Shown here piece by piece: positions 39,289-48,169 of a stretch of DNA of 64,000 nt (positions are counted from its first letter, which is position 1; each line of letters begins with the position of its first letter). The notes beneath the pieces are model-generated. The model was not told the DNA's origin. It did not search any database and saw nothing but the letters and a program-made list of their open reading frames with translations. The stretch comes from Rubrivivax sp. (GTDB lineage: Bacteria; Pseudomonadota; Gammaproteobacteria; Burkholderiales; Burkholderiaceae_C): positions 54,033 to 118,032 of the forward strand of contig JALHMT010000017.1 in the NCBI GenBank assembly GCA_022843905.1. The letters are read 5' to 3'. The position numbers and the translations under genes are program-made.

Positions 39289-40836
39289 TCAGAACTCGAT
39301 CAGCTCGGCTTCCAGGCCCACGCTCACCAGAAGGGCATGCGCTCGTTCGGCCTCCTGTCGGGTGTGGAACGGCCACCAGATGGCACGCCAGCCCTGCTGT
39401 GACGGCAGCACCTCGGTTCGCTGCTCCGCCTTGCCACCCCCGGCCGCGGCGGCGGTCTTCATCAGGCCCAGCAGCAGCTCGGACGCCGCCCGATTGCGCG
39501 TGCTGCGCGCGGCCAGGGCGTAGGTGACGCCGTCGGCAGACGGTGCGGCCGGGACGGCCAGCGGCGCCGCCTTGTCGTCGTCGGGGGCGGAAGGCGCCTG
39601 CCGGGCGGGCGTGTCGGCCGTCGGCGTGCCTGTGCCCTTTGCCCGCAGTGCGGCCGCATCGCGCTTCGCAGCACGTGCCGTCTCGACATCGATCATCGGC
39701 TTGATGTTGACGGGCCAGGCGGTGGACTGAGTCGCCGGCGGTGACGCTGCAGCAAGCGCGGCAATGTCGCCCACCTTCGATGCAGACGCCGCGGCCAGCG
39801 CCGGCGCTGGGGGCTGCACCGGCGCTGAAGCACTCGGTGGGGGAGCCTGTCCCGGCGCGGCAACCGACGGCGGCGGCCCTTCCGACAGCACGATGGCCGA
39901 CGCCGCGCGCATGACCACGGCGGGTGGATCAGCCAGGGGCCCGGGCGCCGACGCGGCCGTCGTGGCCGCAGAAGCCGCGCCGCCGGGCGATGCCCCGCGG
40001 ACATCCGGCGCCGCGGCCACTGGCGCTGGCGCACCTTGAGCCAAGACAGGCGCTTGCGCCTGGTCCGGCGTCCTGCTCAGGTACTGCGCCCCGAGCAGAC
40101 CCGCCATGGCCAACGACCACGCAACGGCACTGCCGGCCAGGCGAGCGGGGCTCCAGAGGCGCGGGCCGATCACGGCGGCATCCGGTCCGTCGCCCAGCAG
40201 CACGCGCACGCGCGTCGAGTCGACTTCGATGGCCGCCGTGCGCAGGTGCCAGGTCTGGACGCTGCCTCGGGCGCACAGGCCGTCGTCCTCGAGCACGACG
40301 CGGACCGGACCTGCGGCCGGCGGCGGCACGATGGGACTGCCGTGGCGAAGCGCGAACCGGGCGATGCGGGGCGGCTTCAACGGGTCGATGAAGTCCTCGC
40401 TGAAGCCGCGTCCAGCCTCAGGGCGCAGGCGGCCCCACCAGGTGCGCAGCCGCTCACGCAGCGTCGGTGGCGGTGAAGACGAAGCCACTGCAGGAGGCGG
40501 CACTGAAACCGTCGCTGCGCCCTCCTCGGTGGCCGCAGCGGCCGCCAGCGCGCGCTCTCGCAGGCTGGGGCCGGCAGGCGGCGCGACGGCTGGCTCCTGC
40601 GGGAATGCGGCGGCGTTGTCGCCTGCATCCGCGGGTGCGGCGAAAAGCGTCGGCTCGCTGACCCTCGCCCTGACCTGGGTCGCAGCAGGCGACGGCAGCA
40701 CGAAGGGCATCGCGACGACGCCTATGCCCTGCACCTGCGCCGCCGTGATGCGGCGTGCCAGGGGATGGCGGTTGTGCCAGGCCACCACGCGGGCAGCCAC
40801 TTCGGCGACCGAGGCGGGTCTCATGGGTGCTGCCAT
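39289..40836 (-). CDS. Pro/Ala-rich single-span membrane protein with SPOR-like C-terminus
   Basis: A 515-residue protein. Residues 1–60 form a small folded-looking region (EVAARVVAWHNRHPLARRIT), followed by Pro/Ala linkers, a basic middle domain (about 140–230), a membrane helix (WSPARLAGSAVAWSLAMAGLLG, about 235) and another long Pro/Ala/Ser linker. The last 75 residues (YALAARSTRNRAASELLLGL … WWPFHTRQEAERAHALLVSVGL) look like a SPOR-type peptidoglycan-binding fold. This suggests an inner-membrane protein reaching into the cell wall. No defined function is known to me. Confidence 0.6.
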   Translation of the reverse strand: MAAPMRPASVAEVAARVVAWHNRHPLARRITAAQVQGIGVVAMPFVLPSPAATQVRARVSEPTLFAAPADAGDNAAAFPQEPAVAPPAGPSLRERALAAAAATEEGAATVSVPPPAVASSSPPPTLRERLRTWWGRLRPEAGRGFSEDFIDPLKPPRIARFALRHGSPIVPPPAAGPVRVVLEDDGLCARGSVQTWHLRTAAIEVDSTRVRVLLGDGPDAAVIGPRLWSPARLAGSAVAWSLAMAGLLGAQYLSRTPDQAQAPVLAQGAPAPVAAAPDVRGASPGGAASAATTAASAPGPLADPPAVVMRAASAIVLSEGPPPSVAAPGQAPPPSASAPVQPPAPALAAASASKVGDIAALAAASPPATQSTAWPVNIKPMIDVETARAAKRDAAALRAKGTGTPTADTPARQAPSAPDDDKAAPLAVPAAPSADGVTYALAARSTRNRAASELLLGLMKTAAAAGGGKAEQRTEVLPSQQGWRAIWWPFHTRQEAERAHALLVSVGLEAELIEF

Positions 40837-40915
40837 TGTTCAGGCGGCAGCGACGCGGGGCACGCGGAAAAGACATGGGGCTGCGGCTCAATCCAACGGA
40901 CCGGCCAGCCCACGA

Positions 40916-42187
40916 TCAACGGTATCGCCGGACGTCCAGCATCGTCACTGCAGGGGCCCGGTGGCCCCAGGAGCGCCGCAGATAGCTGACCACGGCAGCG
41001 ATCTCCTCGTCGGACAACTGGTGCGCGAAGGGTGGCATGCCGAAGGGCCGCGGGTTGCCGGCAGTGGCCGGCAGGAAGCCGCCCCACAGCACCGTCCTGA
41101 CGACGTTGGCGGGTTGGGCGAGGATCACGGCGCGGGCGCCGGCCAAGGGCGGGATCTGCCCAGGCCGCCCTTCTCCCTGCGCGCCGTGGCAGTCGGCGCA
41201 ATGTCGCTCGTAAAGCCGTTGCCCCAGTTCCATTTGTCCACCGGCCGGCTCGCGCGGGGCCATCGGCGGCACGGGCAACTCCGGCAGCGCCTTCAGGTAC
41301 TCGGCCATGGCTCGCAGGTCCGCAGTCTCCAGGTGCTGGGTGCTGCGGTAGACCACGTCCGCCATGGGACCGAGCACCGAACCTCGCGCGCTGGTCCCGG
41401 TCTTCAGCAAGGCCACCACCTCGTCCAGGTCCCACGTCTGCACGCCAGCCTCGGCCGGCGCGCGAAGCGAGGGGGCGTACCAGGGTTGACCGGCGATCAT
41501 GCCGCCCCCCAGTGCCGTCGCATCCCGACTGGCGCCCAGCGCGTTTCGCTCGGCATGGCAGGCTCCGCAATGCCCCAGCGCCTGCACGAGATAGGCACCG
41601 CGATTCCAGGAAGCGCTTTGCGACGGGTCGCCCTGCCAGGCAGACGGGCGAAAGTACAAGGCGCGCCACAGCGCCAGCGTGACCTGCAGGTCGTAGGGGA
41701 ATCGCAGCGCGTGCTGCGGCGTTGGCTGTGCCACCGCGGAAACGCTGCGCAGGTAGACGAACAGCGCATCCAGGTCGGCGCGATCGAGCAGCGTGTACTG
41801 CTCGTAGGGGAAGGCCGGAAGCAACAGACTGCCGTCGACAGACCGGCCATGGCGCATCGCCCGGCGGAAGTGCGCAGGCGTCCATCGGCCCAGGCCGTGC
41901 TCGGCGTCGGGCGTGATGTTGCTGCTGTACACCGTGCCGAAGGGCGTTTCGATGGGGCGACCGCCGGCGTAGGCCAGCCCGCCGCGCGCGGTGTGGCAGC
42001 CGGCGCAGTTGCCAGCCAGCGCAAGATAGGCGCCGCGCTTCACCTGGGCCGCAGAGTCGTCGAGCGTTTCGGCGCGTGCCGGCAACGGCTCCTCGCCTTG
42101 CAGGTTCATCGCCGTCACCCAGCCAGCGAACCCGATCACGGCCAGAACGAGCAGCAGCAGCGAGACGACGACCCGGCTCGAACCCAT
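40916..42187 (-). CDS. Membrane-anchored triheme cytochrome c
   Basis: A 423-residue protein with an N-terminal anchor helix (VVVSLLLLVLAVIGFAGWVT) and three haem c motifs: CAGCH, CGACH and CADCH, each heading a cytochrome c domain. This is the layout of cytochrome subunits of membrane alcohol, aldehyde and gluconate dehydrogenases. The domain segments GGRPIETPFGTVYSSNITPD and HGLGRWT are typical of that group. No dehydrogenase partner is adjacent; the only neighbour is a diheme cytochrome, whose stop codon overlaps the start here by one base (TGATG). The two probably pass electrons together in the periplasm. Confidence 0.85.
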   Translation of the reverse strand: MGSSRVVVSLLLLVLAVIGFAGWVTAMNLQGEEPLPARAETLDDSAAQVKRGAYLALAGNCAGCHTARGGLAYAGGRPIETPFGTVYSSNITPDAEHGLGRWTPAHFRRAMRHGRSVDGSLLLPAFPYEQYTLLDRADLDALFVYLRSVSAVAQPTPQHALRFPYDLQVTLALWRALYFRPSAWQGDPSQSASWNRGAYLVQALGHCGACHAERNALGASRDATALGGGMIAGQPWYAPSLRAPAEAGVQTWDLDEVVALLKTGTSARGSVLGPMADVVYRSTQHLETADLRAMAEYLKALPELPVPPMAPREPAGGQMELGQRLYERHCADCHGAQGEGRPGQIPPLAGARAVILAQPANVVRTVLWGGFLPATAGNPRPFGMPPFAHQLSDEEIAAVVSYLRRSWGHRAPAVTMLDVRRYR

Positions 42188-42903
42188 CAACGCACCCCGC
42201 TGCCGCACTCGAGCGGCAAGGGCATGACCAGCGCCGGGTCGGGCCTGGGGTCGGACGGCACGGGGGTGGACGACAACCACAAGGCCAGTGCACTGGCATC
42301 GGCATCCGACAGTCGCTGCGCCACCTGTCGCATGCAATCGGGCGCGACGGCATGCCGCTGGCCGGTCTTCCAGGCCCCCAGTTGCGCCAGCAGGTAGTCG
42401 CGCGGCAAGCCCAGCAACCCGGGCATGCCCGGCAGCGCGCCCATCAACGCCGCGCCATGACAGGTCGTGCAGCCCGGAAGGCCGCGCGCCGGGTCTCCCT
42501 GCTGTGCCAGTTGGCGGCCGCGCGTCAGCAGGGCGGGGTCGCCGCCGCGAGTCTGCGGCGGCGGGTAAGGCAGGTCCTGCACGGCGAACCAGTCGGCGAT
42601 CTCGCGGAGATAGCCGTCGCTGAGGTGCTGCACGAGGTGGCCCATGGCCGGGTTGCCGCGGCGCCCTTCACGAAAGTTCAACAGCTGTGCGTACAGGTAA
42701 CCCGAAGGCTTGCCCGCGATGCGGGGGAAATAGCCGTCGTTGGTGGCGCGACCTTCCTTGCCGTGGCAGGGTGTGCAGGCCTGCATGCGAAGCGACATGC
42801 CATCGGAGTCGGGCGGGGCCGCACCGAGGGCACCCGCGGCGCTGGCGATGCCCGCCCCGAGGAGCAGGGCGAGAAACCACGGCAAGCGGATCATGAGGGA
42901 CAT
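42187..42903 (-). CDS. Diheme cytochrome c, cytochrome c4-like
   Basis: A 238-residue exported protein with a signal peptide (FLALLLGAGIASAAGALG) and two haem c motifs, CTPCH (about residue 45) and CTTCH (about 145), each in a class I cytochrome domain (GRATNDGYFPRIAGKPSGYL is typical of cytochrome c4-type proteins). It is translationally coupled to the triheme cytochrome and likely donates to or accepts electrons from it. ATG at 42903 or 42894 are both possible starts; neither has a clear ribosome site. Confidence 0.83.
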   Translation of the reverse strand: MSLMIRLPWFLALLLGAGIASAAGALGAAPPDSDGMSLRMQACTPCHGKEGRATNDGYFPRIAGKPSGYLYAQLLNFREGRRGNPAMGHLVQHLSDGYLREIADWFAVQDLPYPPPQTRGGDPALLTRGRQLAQQGDPARGLPGCTTCHGAALMGALPGMPGLLGLPRDYLLAQLGAWKTGQRHAVAPDCMRQVAQRLSDADASALALWLSSTPVPSDPRPDPALVMPLPLECGSGVR

Positions 42904-42980
42904 TCTGCCAAGGAAGCATGCCCCCGGTGAGGACCTCGGGGACAATCGAGGCCCGACACCATAAGAAGGAAAACATCCGC

Positions 42981-44474
42981 ATGTCGTCACATCCGACCTT
43001 CATCGCCCCCGCGCGCTTCGACGACCCTGCCGCCGCCCTGGCACAGGTGCGCCACATCTACGACAACAGCATCAGCAGCCTGCGCGACTCGCTGCAGCGC
43101 TTCGTCAATGGTCAGGAGCTGCCCGCACACGTGCGCGCCTGTTACCCCTTCGTGCGCGTGCACACCTCGACGGTGGCGCGCGCCGACTCGCGGCTGAGCT
43201 ATGGCTTCGTGGCCGGGCCCGGCACCTACGAGACGACGCTGACCCGCCCCGACCTCTTCGGCGACTACTACCTCGACCAGTTCCGACTGCTGCAGCGGAA
43301 TCACGCTGTCACGCTGGAGGTAGGTACCAGCGCCCAACCCATTCCCGTGCACTTTTCCTTCGCGGAACACGATCACATCGAAGGCTCGCTCACGGCCGAG
43401 CGCCGGCTGCTGATGCGCGACGTGTTCGACCTGCCCGACCTGTCGGCGATGGACGACGGCATCGCCAACGGCACCTACGAGCCGGAGCCCGGCGTGCCAC
43501 AGCCGCTGGCCCTGTTCACCGCGCCGCGCGTCGACTACTCGCTGCACCGCCTTCGCCATTACACCGGCACGGCGCCGGAGCACTTCCAGAACTTCGTGTT
43601 GTTCACGAACTATCAGTTCTACATCGACGAGTTCATCAAGCTCGGGCACCAGACCATGGCCGACACCGGCAGCTCCTACACAGCCTTCGTCGAGCCGGGC
43701 AACGTCATCACGCGACGCGCCGACCAGCCCTCGCGACCCGGCGACGAACTCGGCGTGGCGCCGCCGCGGCTGCCGCAGATGCCGGCGTATCACCTGGAGC
43801 GGCCGGACCGCAGCGGCATCACGATGGTCAACATCGGCGTGGGCCCGTCGAACGCGAAGACCATCACCGACCATATCGCCGTGCTGCGGCCGCACGCGTG
43901 GCTGATGCTCGGTCACTGTGCCGGCCTGCGGAATACGCAGCAGCTGGGCGACTACGTGCTGGCACACGGCTACGTTCGTGAGGACCACGTGCTCGACGAG
44001 GACCTGCCGCTGTGGGTGCCCATCCCGCCGCTGGCCGAGGTGCAGTTGGCGCTGGAGCAGGCAGTGGCCGACGTGACGCAGCTGCAGGGCTACGAACTGA
44101 AGAAGATCATGCGCACCGGCACGGTGGCCAGCACCGACAACCGCAACTGGGAGCTGCTGCCCTTCCGCCACAAGGACACCACACCCGAGCGGCGCTTCAG
44201 CCAGAGCCGCGCGGTGGCGCTCGACATGGAAAGCGCCACCATCGCGGCCAACGGCTTCCGCTTCCGCGTGCCTTACGGCACTTTGCTGTGTGTGAGCGAC
44301 AAGCCGCTGCACGGCGAGATCAAGCTGCCGGGCATGGCCAATCATTTCTACCGCGAACGCGTTGACCAGCACCTTCGCATCGGCATGCGCGCCATCGATC
44401 TGCTGCGCCAGGAACGGCTGGGCCAGCTGCACAGCCGCAAGCTGCGCAGCTTCGCCGAGGTAGCCTTTCAGTAG
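42981..44474 (+). CDS. amn: AMP nucleosidase
   Basis: A 497-residue enzyme that splits AMP into adenine and ribose 5-phosphate, adjusting the adenylate pool. It has the AMP-nucleosidase N-terminal domain (FDDPAAALAQVRHIYDNSI …) and a C-terminal nucleoside-phosphorylase-like domain with MVNIGVGPSNAKTITDHIAV, MLGHCAGLRN and the DMESATIAANGFRF segment. The ATG at 42981 is preceded by an AAGGA ribosome site; an earlier ATG at 42918 is weaker. It is divergent from the cytochrome genes. Confidence 0.94.
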   Translation: MSSHPTFIAPARFDDPAAALAQVRHIYDNSISSLRDSLQRFVNGQELPAHVRACYPFVRVHTSTVARADSRLSYGFVAGPGTYETTLTRPDLFGDYYLDQFRLLQRNHAVTLEVGTSAQPIPVHFSFAEHDHIEGSLTAERRLLMRDVFDLPDLSAMDDGIANGTYEPEPGVPQPLALFTAPRVDYSLHRLRHYTGTAPEHFQNFVLFTNYQFYIDEFIKLGHQTMADTGSSYTAFVEPGNVITRRADQPSRPGDELGVAPPRLPQMPAYHLERPDRSGITMVNIGVGPSNAKTITDHIAVLRPHAWLMLGHCAGLRNTQQLGDYVLAHGYVREDHVLDEDLPLWVPIPPLAEVQLALEQAVADVTQLQGYELKKIMRTGTVASTDNRNWELLPFRHKDTTPERRFSQSRAVALDMESATIAANGFRFRVPYGTLLCVSDKPLHGEIKLPGMANHFYRERVDQHLRIGMRAIDLLRQERLGQLHSRKLRSFAEVAFQ

Positions 44475-44489
44475 GACAGCGGCAGCGGT

Positions 44490-45671
44490 TCATCGGCGAA
44501 GCAGCGGCCGCAGGGCCCACAGGCCCAGCAAGGGGCCGATGGCCAGCCAGGGCAGCAGTGAAGGCAACGGCTGCGCCTGCGTCAGCCGAACGAAGAGCTC
44601 GATGGACAGCGCGGATATCGCAAAGCCGATGCTGTTGACCAGCGTCAGCACGCTGCCCACGGCCTCGCGCGGCGCGTTCGCCGCGGTGAGCGCCGAGAAC
44701 TGCGGCGAATCTCCCACCACGGTCATCCCCCATACCAGCAGCCAGACCAGGAAGATGGGCAGTGCGGCCTGCATCGCCCAGGGCGCCAGAAGACAGCACA
44801 GGCCGCTGGTGGCCAACTGCCAGGCGGCGACGTGCGCGCTGCCGTGACGCCTCACCGCCAGCCCGCCGAAGACGCAACCGATGGCGCCGGCCCCCAGCAC
44901 CGCAAAAGCCCACCAGGACACCTGCGGCCCCTCGACCAGCCGGGTGGCCAGGATCAGTGGCAACAACACCCACAGCGTGTACAGCTCCCACATGTGGCCG
45001 AAGTAGCCGAAAGCCGAGGCGCGAACCTTGCGATCGTTCCAGATGGAGGCCAGGGCCCGCAGCCGCAAGCCCCCGGGACTGCCGGGCGCGGCTCGCGGGG
45101 CTGGCACCAGCACCGTCATCACCAAGGCGGCCGAAGCTGTCACAACAGCCACGCATAAGAACACCCACTCCCACGGCCAGGTCGCTCCCATCGCACGCAT
45201 TGCGTGCGGGGCTGCGCTGCCCACCACCAGCGCGCCGACCAGCCAACCCAACGCCGCACCCAGGCCTTGCGGAAACCACTGGGAAGCGATCTTCATGCCC
45301 ACCGGGTAGATGCCGGCGAGGAAGAAGCCGGTCAACACCCGCCAGCCGAGCAAGGCCTCGAAAGATGCAGCGGCGGCCACCGCCGCCAAGGTGCACAGCG
45401 CGGCCGCGAGGGCGCAGCCGACGAAGACCCGGCGCGCCGGCCAGCGATCCGCCAGAGACAACACGGCAAAGACCAGCGTGCCGATGATGAAACCGACCTG
45501 GATGCCGGAGCTGAGCGTACCGAGCGCTGCTGCGCTCCAGCCGAACTGCTGCTGCAGGTCGGGCATCACTGCATTGACGGCGAACCAGGGGCTGGTGCCC
45601 AGCAACTGCGCCAGCACGATGGCCGGCAGCACGCGGCGAGGCACGGAAGGAGGGGCGGCAAAAGGGTTCAT
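44490..45671 (-). CDS. MFS transporter
   Basis: A 393-residue transporter with about twelve membrane helices. The loop between helices 2 and 3 is ADRWPARRVFVGC, a typical MFS A-like motif, and a long basic loop (RLRALASIWNDRKVRAS) joins the two halves. It resembles the nitrate/sugar-phosphate-like MFS group with unknown substrate. The start at 45671 (MNPFAAPPSVPRR) is preferred over an in-frame ATG 15 codons upstream. It converges on amn. Confidence 0.8.
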   Translation of the reverse strand: MNPFAAPPSVPRRVLPAIVLAQLLGTSPWFAVNAVMPDLQQQFGWSAAALGTLSSGIQVGFIIGTLVFAVLSLADRWPARRVFVGCALAAALCTLAAVAAAASFEALLGWRVLTGFFLAGIYPVGMKIASQWFPQGLGAALGWLVGALVVGSAAPHAMRAMGATWPWEWVFLCVAVVTASAALVMTVLVPAPRAAPGSPGGLRLRALASIWNDRKVRASAFGYFGHMWELYTLWVLLPLILATRLVEGPQVSWWAFAVLGAGAIGCVFGGLAVRRHGSAHVAAWQLATSGLCCLLAPWAMQAALPIFLVWLLVWGMTVVGDSPQFSALTAANAPREAVGSVLTLVNSIGFAISALSIELFVRLTQAQPLPSLLPWLAIGPLLGLWALRPLLRR

Positions 45672-45806
45672 CAGAGACGAAGCCGTGGACGGTAGCACGC
45701 GCGCCGGCTTAACCAACGTGCTTGCGGCATGCGGGAGGATGGCCTACTCTGGTCGACGTCGATCGAGTCACCCTCACACGCCGCGTTGCCGGCCCAGGAG
45801 ACCACG

Positions 45807-47867
45807 ATGCCAGGCCTGCCCTTCGATCCCGCTTCGAGCGCTGCTGCCATTCGCACGTTGGCGCTGGTCGGCCCCTCGGCCGCAGGCAAGACCTGCCTGG
45901 CAGAAGCTCTGCTCGCGAGATCAGGCGCGATCGCCAGTGCAGGCACGCTCGAACGCGGCAGCACCGTCAGCGACCACGATCCCCTGGAACGCCGCCTGGG
46001 TCACTCCTTGAACGCCAGCATCATGCACCTGCATCACCAGGGTGTTCGCGTGCACCTGATCGACACCCCCGGCGGTCCGGACTTCCTGGGCCAAAGCCTG
46101 CCCGCGCTCGAGGCGGTGGAGACGGTGGCGGTCGTCATCAACGCCAGCGTGGGGATCGAGCCGATGGCGGTGCGCATGATGTCCTACGCGGCTTCGCGGC
46201 ACCTCGATCGCATCATCATCGTCAACCGCATCGACGGGGCCGGGGCCGACCTGCCCGGGCTGCTGGCGCAGATTCAGGCCACCTTCGGCAAGGAGTGCCT
46301 GCCGCTGAATCTGCCCGACGCCGCTGGCACCAGGGTGGTGGACTGCTTCTTCACGCGCGACGGTCACTCGGACTTCGGGTCGGTCGACGCCGCGCATCGT
46401 GCGCTGGTGGAACAGGTGGTGGAAGTCGATGGCACGTTCGTCGAACGCTATCTCAACGAAGGTGACGTCGATCCCGCGGAGTTGCACGCACCGCTGGAGC
46501 AGGCACTGCGCGAAGGGCACCTGATTCCCGTATGTTTCGCATCGTCGCGCACCGGTGCGGGCGTGGCAGAACTGCTGGACATCATCGTCAAACTCCTGCC
46601 CGACCCCAGCGAGGCCAATCCACCCGATTTCCTGAAGGGTGAAGGTCCCGGCGCTTTGCCGATGCACGCCCAGCCAGACCCGGACAAACACGTGCTGGCC
46701 CACGTGTTCCGCGTCACCGCCGACCCCTTCGTGGGCAAGCTCGGGGTCTTCCGGGTGCACCAGGGCACGGTATCGCGGGACAGTCTCTTGTACGTGGGCA
46801 ACGGACGCAAGCCCTTCAAGGTGAACCATCTTTTCATGCTGCAGGGCAAGTCGACCGTGGAGGTGCAGCAAGCACTGCCCGGCGACATCGTCGCAGTGGC
46901 CAAGGTAGACGAACTGCACTTCGATGCCGTGCTGCACGATGCCGCGGAAGACGACCCTGTCCACCTCGCGCCGTTGGATCTCCCGGTTCCGGTGCATGGT
47001 CTGGCCATCGAGCCCAAGCGCCATGGCGACGAACAGCGGATGTGGGAAATCGTCACCAGGCTCGTCGATGAGGATCCTTGCCTCAAGCTGGAACACCTGG
47101 CGGCCACCAACGAGACCCTCATCTACGGGCTGGGCGAATTGCACCTGCGTGTACTGCTCGAGCGGCTCCGCGAGGTCTATCGCTTCGAGGTCCACACACG
47201 ACCGCCTCGCGTCGCCTACCGCGAGACCGTCACCGCGGCGTCGGTGGGCCACCACCGCCACAAAAAACAGAGCGGAGGCGCCGGACAATTCGGCGAGGTC
47301 TTCCTGCGCATCGAGCCTCTTCCCCGAGGCGCGGGTTTCGAGTTCGTCGATGAGGTCAAGGGCGGCACCATTCCAGGCTCGTTCATGCCGGCAGTCGAAA
47401 AGGGCGTTCGAGAGGTGCTGGCACAGGGTGCCATCGCAGGTTTCCCCGTGGTGGACGTGCGTGTCATCGTCTACGACGGCAAGCACCACAGTGTGGACAG
47501 CAAGGAAATCGCTTTTGTCACTGCCGGCCGCAAGGCCTTCCTGGCTGCCATTCGAGAGGCTCGACCCATCGTGCTGGAGCCTGTCGTCGGGATCCAGATC
47601 GACGCGCCCGAAGCAGCGATGGGAGACATCACTGGGGACCTCTCTTCCAGGCGCGGCATGGTCACCGGCACGCAACATGGCGCAGCGGGGCAAGTCGCAG
47701 TGCACGGCCTCGTGCCGGTGTCCGAACTGAGCGCGTACCAGTCCCGCCTGAACGCGCTCACCAGCGGCCAGGGTCGCTACTCGATCATGCTGTCGCACTA
47801 CGAGCCGGTGCCGCACTCGACGCAGCAGCAACTTGTCTCGGCCCACCGCACCGGCGACGACGAATAG
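45807..47867 (+). CDS. EF-G2-like translational GTPase
   Basis: A 686-residue elongation factor G paralogue with all EF-G domains: G domain (1–285), domain II (HVFRVTADPFVGKLGVFRVHQG), domain III, the domain IV segment (HHRHKKQSGGAGQFGEV) and the C-terminal domain V (MGDITGDLSSRRGMVTG). The G domain is divergent. The P-loop is GPSAAGKT, the DTPGH motif reads DTPGG (near residue 87) so the catalytic His is lost, and the NKXD motif reads NRID. This matches the EF-G2 subfamily (as in Thermus EF-G2) and not the main FusA. Its cell role is unclear. The start has an AGGAG site. Confidence 0.87.
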   Translation: MPGLPFDPASSAAAIRTLALVGPSAAGKTCLAEALLARSGAIASAGTLERGSTVSDHDPLERRLGHSLNASIMHLHHQGVRVHLIDTPGGPDFLGQSLPALEAVETVAVVINASVGIEPMAVRMMSYAASRHLDRIIIVNRIDGAGADLPGLLAQIQATFGKECLPLNLPDAAGTRVVDCFFTRDGHSDFGSVDAAHRALVEQVVEVDGTFVERYLNEGDVDPAELHAPLEQALREGHLIPVCFASSRTGAGVAELLDIIVKLLPDPSEANPPDFLKGEGPGALPMHAQPDPDKHVLAHVFRVTADPFVGKLGVFRVHQGTVSRDSLLYVGNGRKPFKVNHLFMLQGKSTVEVQQALPGDIVAVAKVDELHFDAVLHDAAEDDPVHLAPLDLPVPVHGLAIEPKRHGDEQRMWEIVTRLVDEDPCLKLEHLAATNETLIYGLGELHLRVLLERLREVYRFEVHTRPPRVAYRETVTAASVGHHRHKKQSGGAGQFGEVFLRIEPLPRGAGFEFVDEVKGGTIPGSFMPAVEKGVREVLAQGAIAGFPVVDVRVIVYDGKHHSVDSKEIAFVTAGRKAFLAAIREARPIVLEPVVGIQIDAPEAAMGDITGDLSSRRGMVTGTQHGAAGQVAVHGLVPVSELSAYQSRLNALTSGQGRYSIMLSHYEPVPHSTQQQLVSAHRTGDDE

Positions 47868-47941
47868 CGAATTCGAGGAACGCCGCTCTTGAACAACATC
47901 CCCATCTTGTCAGGGGCCTCATGCGCTTGGCTACAGTCCCC

Positions 47942-48090
47942 ACGCTGATAGGGGAGTAGCAGGCAGCACGGTGACATGCCGGCCGCCGCGGACGTCCGTC
48001 AATACGGAGCACTGGCCGTCAGGCCATTTCTGCTCCCGGGCCCGCGCAGGGGATCATCTCCTGGCAAGACCTTTCGGCGCAAATAGCATT
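47942..48090 (+). promoter_or_regulatory. yybP-ykoY family manganese riboswitch
   Basis: Three conserved blocks of this riboswitch occur in order: GGGGAGTAGC (47951–47960), CCGTCAATACGG (47996–48007) and GGCAAGACCTTT (48063–48074). The distances between them fit the folded aptamer with its two coaxial stacks and the Mn2+ site formed by the first and last loops. The family usually controls manganese exporters and TerC/Alx proteins. Here it lies 80 bases upstream of a terC gene. The stretch from 48090 to 48170 would be the expression platform. The gap before it (47868–47941) shows nothing else of note. Confidence 0.82.
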
Positions 48091-48169
48091 CTGCGATTTC
48101 GGCGACTACCGGGGTCCGTGGTTCCGTCACGACGTCCCTTTCACTCGACAGCCTGCCAAGGGGAACAAG

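Noticed and set aside
40106..42397. 763-codon plus-strand open frame over the SPOR-like and cytochrome genes
   Set aside because: Shadow of minus-strand genes that have clear haem and membrane motifs.
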